Source: Firmicutes bacterium UBA3572 (lineage in GTDB: Bacteria > Bacillota > Desulfotomaculia > Desulfotomaculales > Desulforudaceae). From it: a DNA stretch of 64,000 bases. The notes beneath the pieces are model-generated. The model worked only from the letters and a program-made list of their open reading frames with translations. It was not told the origin of the DNA and did no database searches. This document shows, one piece after another, positions 60,408 to 64,000 of the stretch. Every line of letters starts with the position of its first letter. Position 1 is the stretch's first letter. The translations under genes and the position numbers were made by a program. The stretch is from contig DFNH01000012.1 of assembly GCA_002375985.1 (NCBI GenBank), positions 1 to 64,000 of the forward strand, given 5' to 3'.

Positions 60408-61610
60408 CTACAGTTCCTTTAAGGAAGTAAAATCGTCAATACTCTCCAGCAGCACCCCGGTCACATCCGGATCCAGGGCACCCGCTTGCACCTGCCGCCG
60501 GATGATTTCCGCCACCCGTACCCGATCCATCCCCGGCCGGTAGGGGCGATCTTCGGTCAGAGCGGCAAAAACATCGGCTACCGCCACCACCCGGCAACCC
60601 AGGTCCAGACCGGCCGCCCCGATGCCGAAGGGGTAACCGGCGCCGTCCAGTCTCTCGTGGTGGTAAGCGGCCCACTCCCGGATCTTTTCGAAACCGTCGA
60701 TGGGACGGAGGATATGGTAGGTATAGTAGGTGTGCCGTTTGATAATGTTATACTCGGCCGGGCTCAGTTTCCCGGGTTTTTCCAGGATCCCCTCGGGTAC
60801 GCTCAACTTTCCCAGGTCGTGCAGCAGCGCCGCCACCCTCATCTCCAGCAGCTCCTCCCCCGACAAACCGCAGCGCGCCGCCAGTTCCACCGCCACCCGG
60901 GTAACCAGGTTCGAATGGCGGTGGGTGAAGATACTCTTGGCGTCGATCACCCGGGCGAAAAGGCCGGCGACCCCGGGCAATTCCTCCGGCGCGATCCGGA
61001 CGTTGAGCAGATCTCCCGCCTGTTCTTGCAGCAGGGCGGGCAAATCGCCCGCTTCCAGGTCCAACCAGAAACTTTCCGGCACGGATACGTCGCCCAATAC
61101 CTCGACCAGCACCGGGTCGAACACCCGCCCGCCCAGGGCGCGCAATCTCCCCAGGATTCCATCCCGGCGGGCCAGGATGTCCCCCGCGCCGTCTCCCATG
61201 GCGACCACCAGCCGGTCGGCCAGGTGAATGATCCTGGCGTCCAGCGGAATCCCATCCCGCCGGAACCCGCTGGGGTTTGGGCCGTCCCAGCGGTCGTGGT
61301 GGGTGGCGAGCACCTCCCCGAGGAAGGCGAACTGGGGAACGTCGGCCAGAAAACGACGCCCCCGGTCGCAGTGCTCAAACGGTTCGCCCACCTCGAACTT
61401 GGACAGCGCCACTTTTTCGCCCGTGGTCACCGCCCCGACGTCGTGCAGCAGGGCCGCGCAGCAAAGCCGCCGCAAGTCTTTGCCGTCCATTCCCAGCCCC
61501 CGCCCAATGGCCAACACCACGTACGCCACCTGGTGATGATGGTTGGCCAGTCCGCGGTAGGTAAAGTCCAGGGCCGTGGACAGCGAAAAAAGCAGCTTGC
61601 CCAGGTTCAA
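60408..61610 (-). CDS. Tandem HD-domain protein with C-terminal HD-GYP
   Basis: 400 residues. The N-terminal half (about 25-190) is a variant HD domain (ALLHDVGAVTTGE, THHDRWDGPNPSG) lacking the GYP motif. The C-terminal half (about 225-395) is a full HD-GYP phosphodiesterase: ALLHDLGKLSVPEGILEKPG, KRHTYYTYHIL, YHHERLDGAGYPFG, VADVFAALTEDRPYR. Likely hydrolyses c-di-GMP or a related dinucleotide in the cytoplasm. The TTG at 61610 is the first start in the frame. No sensor domain is seen, so the first HD domain may be regulatory. Confidence 0.85.
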   Translation of the reverse strand: MNLGKLLFSLSTALDFTYRGLANHHHQVAYVVLAIGRGLGMDGKDLRRLCCAALLHDVGAVTTGEKVALSKFEVGEPFEHCDRGRRFLADVPQFAFLGEVLATHHDRWDGPNPSGFRRDGIPLDARIIHLADRLVVAMGDGAGDILARRDGILGRLRALGGRVFDPVLVEVLGDVSVPESFWLDLEAGDLPALLQEQAGDLLNVRIAPEELPGVAGLFARVIDAKSIFTHRHSNLVTRVAVELAARCGLSGEELLEMRVAALLHDLGKLSVPEGILEKPGKLSPAEYNIIKRHTYYTYHILRPIDGFEKIREWAAYHHERLDGAGYPFGIGAAGLDLGCRVVAVADVFAALTEDRPYRPGMDRVRVAEIIRRQVQAGALDPDVTGVLLESIDDFTSLKEL

Positions 61611-61781
61611 ACCGGCGGCCGAAACCCAGTGTTTCCCATGGTCTCCCCCCCTCAGGATAATTCGATGTTACTTCCATTCCACAAGCAGGAGTCGAATTCC
61701 TGGCTGCGGTGTCGATATCCTGCCGGCTTCCGGTCTCGGACTGCCCTAAGCTTGGGAGTTCCCCGGTAGCGACGAGGGATG

Positions 61782-62903
61782 TCAACGGCGGCGGAGAATG
61801 AACCGGATCTTATCCTGTTCGTGCACGATATCCGCAATGGTCATAAACTGGAACCGGTCGCCCAGGGAAAAGGACCCCTGGCGCCGTTCGGAAAGGAAGG
61901 GCAACGTCGCCGCCTCGAGCTCCAGGCCGTCAACCACGACGGTATCCGCGCGGAAAACCACTTTCTCGCCCCCGGACACGGGCACGAGACGCCCGGTGAC
62001 AAAGAATCGTTCCTGCCCCTGCCGGTCAACACCGGCCACCGTAATCCCTCCGGTATCCACCCTGACCCGCAGGTTGCCGTCCGCATCTGGGGCCGTGCGG
62101 TGCAGGGCGCGGTTGACAGTGGCGGCGCTCACCTCGACCACCACGTTCCGCCCCTGAAAATAGAGCCGGTCGGGTTGGACATCACGGAGCATGGTGATGT
62201 CCAGCCGGGACAGCAGGTTTCGCAGGGGAACCTGAAACTGCTGCCACTGTTGTTCCAGGTCGGCCAGCCGTTCGGCCAGGTCCGCGGAACGCAGGCGGAC
62301 ACCCTCCAGAAATTCGGCCCGCCGCTGCCGCACCCGTTCCAATTCCGCCAGCCGAGACCGGATCGCCATCTCGGCGCTGCGGGCCTCAGCATCCAGGAAT
62401 TCGATCTGGTCTAACCGTTCCCGGATCGCGGCGTTCAACGCCTGTAACTCGGTGGTGAGCCCGTACTCGTATTCAACCAGCAGCCGGACGAAATCCAGGC
62501 GCAGCAGAAAATCACCCGCGCTGTCGGCCTGCAGCAGCAGACCGACCAGGGGCAGACGGCCGTTTTCGTAAAGGTGGCGCAGCCAGACGCCGAGGCGTTC
62601 CTGCGTTTCCTCCAGGCGGGCCCTGGTTTCGGCCAGCTTTTGGGCCTCTTCCTCCCGGGAAACCGCCAAATCGGCCAGCCGCCGTTCCAGCCGCTCGCGT
62701 TCCTCCTGCAAATCCAGGGTCTGCAGGTGCAAGGCCAAAAGCTCGGCGGCCAGCTCCCGCTCCAGCGCCTGCAGCTCCGCCGGACCCAGCCGGTCCAGAT
62801 CGGAGACGGCGGCCGCGGCCGACAGGCTCCAGCCCAAAACACCCGCCATCAGACAGGCCAGCAAGGTTCCCAAGAACAGATACCAGAGTGGCTTCCTTAG
62901 CAC
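61782..62903 (-). CDS. Envelope protein with long N-terminal coiled coil
   Basis: About 373 residues: a signal or anchor segment (WYLFLGTLLACLMAG), a coiled coil at about 40-220 (LQALERELAAELLALHLQTL and EEERERLERRLADLA-like heptads) with an internal ENGRLPLVGLLLQADSAGDF hinge typical of PcsB/CwlO-like activators, then a beta-rich C-terminal domain with no catalytic hydrolase motif. It could be a cell-wall hydrolase regulator like EnvC. GTG 62903 is preferred; GTG 62912 abuts the GGGAG site. Unknown in detail. Confidence 0.6.
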   Translation of the reverse strand: MLRKPLWYLFLGTLLACLMAGVLGWSLSAAAAVSDLDRLGPAELQALERELAAELLALHLQTLDLQEERERLERRLADLAVSREEEAQKLAETRARLEETQERLGVWLRHLYENGRLPLVGLLLQADSAGDFLLRLDFVRLLVEYEYGLTTELQALNAAIRERLDQIEFLDAEARSAEMAIRSRLAELERVRQRRAEFLEGVRLRSADLAERLADLEQQWQQFQVPLRNLLSRLDITMLRDVQPDRLYFQGRNVVVEVSAATVNRALHRTAPDADGNLRVRVDTGGITVAGVDRQGQERFFVTGRLVPVSGGEKVVFRADTVVVDGLELEAATLPFLSERRQGSFSLGDRFQFMTIADIVHEQDKIRFILRRR

Positions 62904-63050
62904 CGTGCTCACACTCCCAACCGCAACAAAGCGCCCGTACCGTGCTAGTATATTTAGTCACGGACCCAAACAATCCTATCAGTGGCGGGGAGAAAATGAC
63001 GTCACCGTGATCTGCTGTGAGAACGGGCAAGGCACTTGAAGGGCAAACGC

Positions 63051-63480
63051 CCATGTCACCCTTGACGGGTGACACCATCAGAGGGTGAAAATGGGCCAGT
63101 CAGGAATTCGCCGATATGAATTCCTACCGGTAATCCGACGACTGACGACCAACGACTGACGACCATTTTCAGGGCAGGTTTACTCCAACCGATCCTCTGG
63201 CCTATGATTGTCACCGGAAGTTATCTGACCCGTATGTGTTCTGGCTCAGAGCCTCCTAGCCCTTTACGGCCTCGACATCATCCAGGGCCCAGATCAACCC
63301 GAGTCCAAATAGTACACTGGCCAATACGCCTAAATGGCGGCCCTGAAAACAGACTTTCGCGGCAACATCCGCACACGTTGGCGGCGCTCCCTTCGCGGCT
63401 CAAAAGCGCCGTGCAAAGACACGCTCCGGAAATAGACCAATTTTCATCACTCTGCTGGTGTCACCCGTCAGGGTGACATG
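63051..63480. mobile_element. Inverted-repeat-bounded element of 430 bases, no gene
   Basis: The left end CATGTCACCCTTGACGGGTG and the following ACACCATCAG, and the reverse complement of the right end (CATGTCACCCTGACGGGTGA then CACCAGCAG) match over 30 bases with one indel and one mismatch; weaker similarity extends inward for about 15 more bases. Each end is itself palindromic (TGTCACCC/GGGTGACA). The interior has no sound open frame. The adjoining 62913-63050 and 63481-63687 also hold no gene. Confidence 0.6.
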
Positions 63481-63687
63481 AGGGATCTGCTGAGAAAAAC
63501 CTTTCGCTAACGAGGAGTGTTGGCATCGGACAGCATCTCGACAAGTAAAGGCAGCTTTGCCGGGCACGTAGAAGGGAAGTAATTTCCAGACATGTCTGCG
63601 CACTCACGTAGAATTTTGCGCACCATTGCCACGGCCAGGAAATCTCTTTCCGCCAATTCATCGGCGCAACAGACATGCCCGGCGTAC

Positions 63688-63717
63688 AAAAAAGACCGGA
63701 AATAACCGCCGGTCTTC
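63688..63717 (-). terminator. Terminator of fdhD
   Basis: Minus strand AAGACCGG, nine-base loop, CCGGTCTT then TTTTG, 28 bases past the fdhD stop. Confidence 0.8.
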
Positions 63718-63744
63718 CAAGGGGCAACTACCTGTTCGGCGCAT

Positions 63745-64000
63745 TCACTGAACGGGAGTCTCAAACCGGATCCGCTCCGCCCCGCTGTACACGTTCAAAC
63801 GCTTGCCCCGGGCGAAACCGACCAGGGTGAGGCCCAGCTCCCGGGCCAGATCCACGGCCAACGAGGTGGGCGCCGAACGGGAAACCAGGATGGGCACCCC
63901 CATCCGGGCCACCTTGAACACTACCTCGGAAGAAACACGACCACTGGTGACCAGGATCTTATCAGCGGTCGGCCAACCCTGCAGCAGGCACTCCCCGAAA
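63745..64000 (-). CDS. fdhD: Formate dehydrogenase accessory sulfurtransferase FdhD, C-terminal part
   Basis: Delivers sulfur to the molybdenum/tungsten cofactor of formate dehydrogenase. Only the last 84 codons are in the window: ILVTSGRVSSEVVFKVARMG, VPILVSRSAPTSLAVDLARE, LVGFARGKRLNVYSG and a short end. These are the substrate-cofactor-binding motifs of the family. Stop TGA at 63745. The 5' part lies beyond the window edge. Confidence 0.92.
   Translation of the reverse strand, partial: FGECLLQGWPTADKILVTSGRVSSEVVFKVARMGVPILVSRSAPTSLAVDLARELGLTLVGFARGKRLNVYSGAERIRFETPVQ

Noticed and set aside
63507..63764. 85-codon minus-strand frame before the fdhD terminator
   Set aside because: It spans the fdhD stop region and the terminator and has no ribosome site or motif.
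1..64000. CRISPR array or rRNA genes
   Set aside because: No regularly spaced direct repeats with unique spacers and no rRNA-like stretch were seen.

Overview
The window looks like chromosome of a GC-rich, spore-forming, anaerobic Firmicute, most like the Desulfotomaculum/Pelotomaculum/Desulforudis group of Peptococcales. Support: SpoIIP and CotF-type spore coat proteins, a CIRCE-controlled groES-groEL operon, class III (oxygen-sensitive) ribonucleotide reductase, rubrerythrin, a formate dehydrogenase maturation gene, strong GGAGG ribosome sites and frequent GTG/TTG starts. The species assignment is inference; no rRNA is present.

Layout. 1-7.4 kb: a small Lys-rich gene, an alpha/beta-hydrolase remnant, a glycine betaine transporter (opuABC) behind a c-di-AMP riboswitch, two CotF-like coat genes, remnants of a TPP enzyme and of a TrkH paralogue, and an intact trkH. 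7.4-16 kb: effector-binding protein, rubrerythrin, spoIIP with a membrane partner, and a 1202-residue S-layer-anchored subtilisin-like protease. 16-23 kb: B12-riboswitch-controlled nrdD-nrdG, fetAB-like metal exporter, lactate dehydrogenase. 23-26.3 kb: a tRNA-Ala(CGC) followed by a graveyard of mobile-element fragments (integrase, ISLre2-, IS1634- and IS21-type pieces) and a decayed selD that had a UGA (selenocysteine) catalytic codon. 26.4-36 kb: membrane proteins, exonuclease, cation diffusion facilitator, cysteine synthase, groES-groEL, folate ligase, tsaD. 36-41 kb: an error-prone polymerase cassette (catalytically stripped ImuB-like Y-family protein, DUF6504, DnaE2). 41.5-47 kb: thiL-tsaE-tsaB-rimI and a TPP-riboswitch-controlled thiE-thiC operon. 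47-56.7 kb: a nitrogen assimilation block on the minus strand: ANTAR regulator, glnA, three-piece glutamate synthase, second glnA, a glutamine amidotransferase-like hydrolase and an amidohydrolase. 56.8-64 kb: pabC-pabB with an MFS transporter, a tandem HD/HD-GYP protein, a coiled-coil envelope protein, an inverted-repeat element, and the 3' part of fdhD.

Regulation is dominated by RNA: three riboswitch classes (c-di-AMP, cobalamin, TPP) each followed by an intrinsic terminator, plus a two-hairpin ANTAR-type antitermination leader between the ANTAR regulator and the first glnA. Its second hairpin is mutually exclusive with a terminator. I did not find an obviously new defence or biosynthetic system. 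The most interesting signals are the ANTAR leader, the UGA-containing selD remnant, and several dispersed inverted-repeat families, one of which supplies the last codons and stop of thiC.
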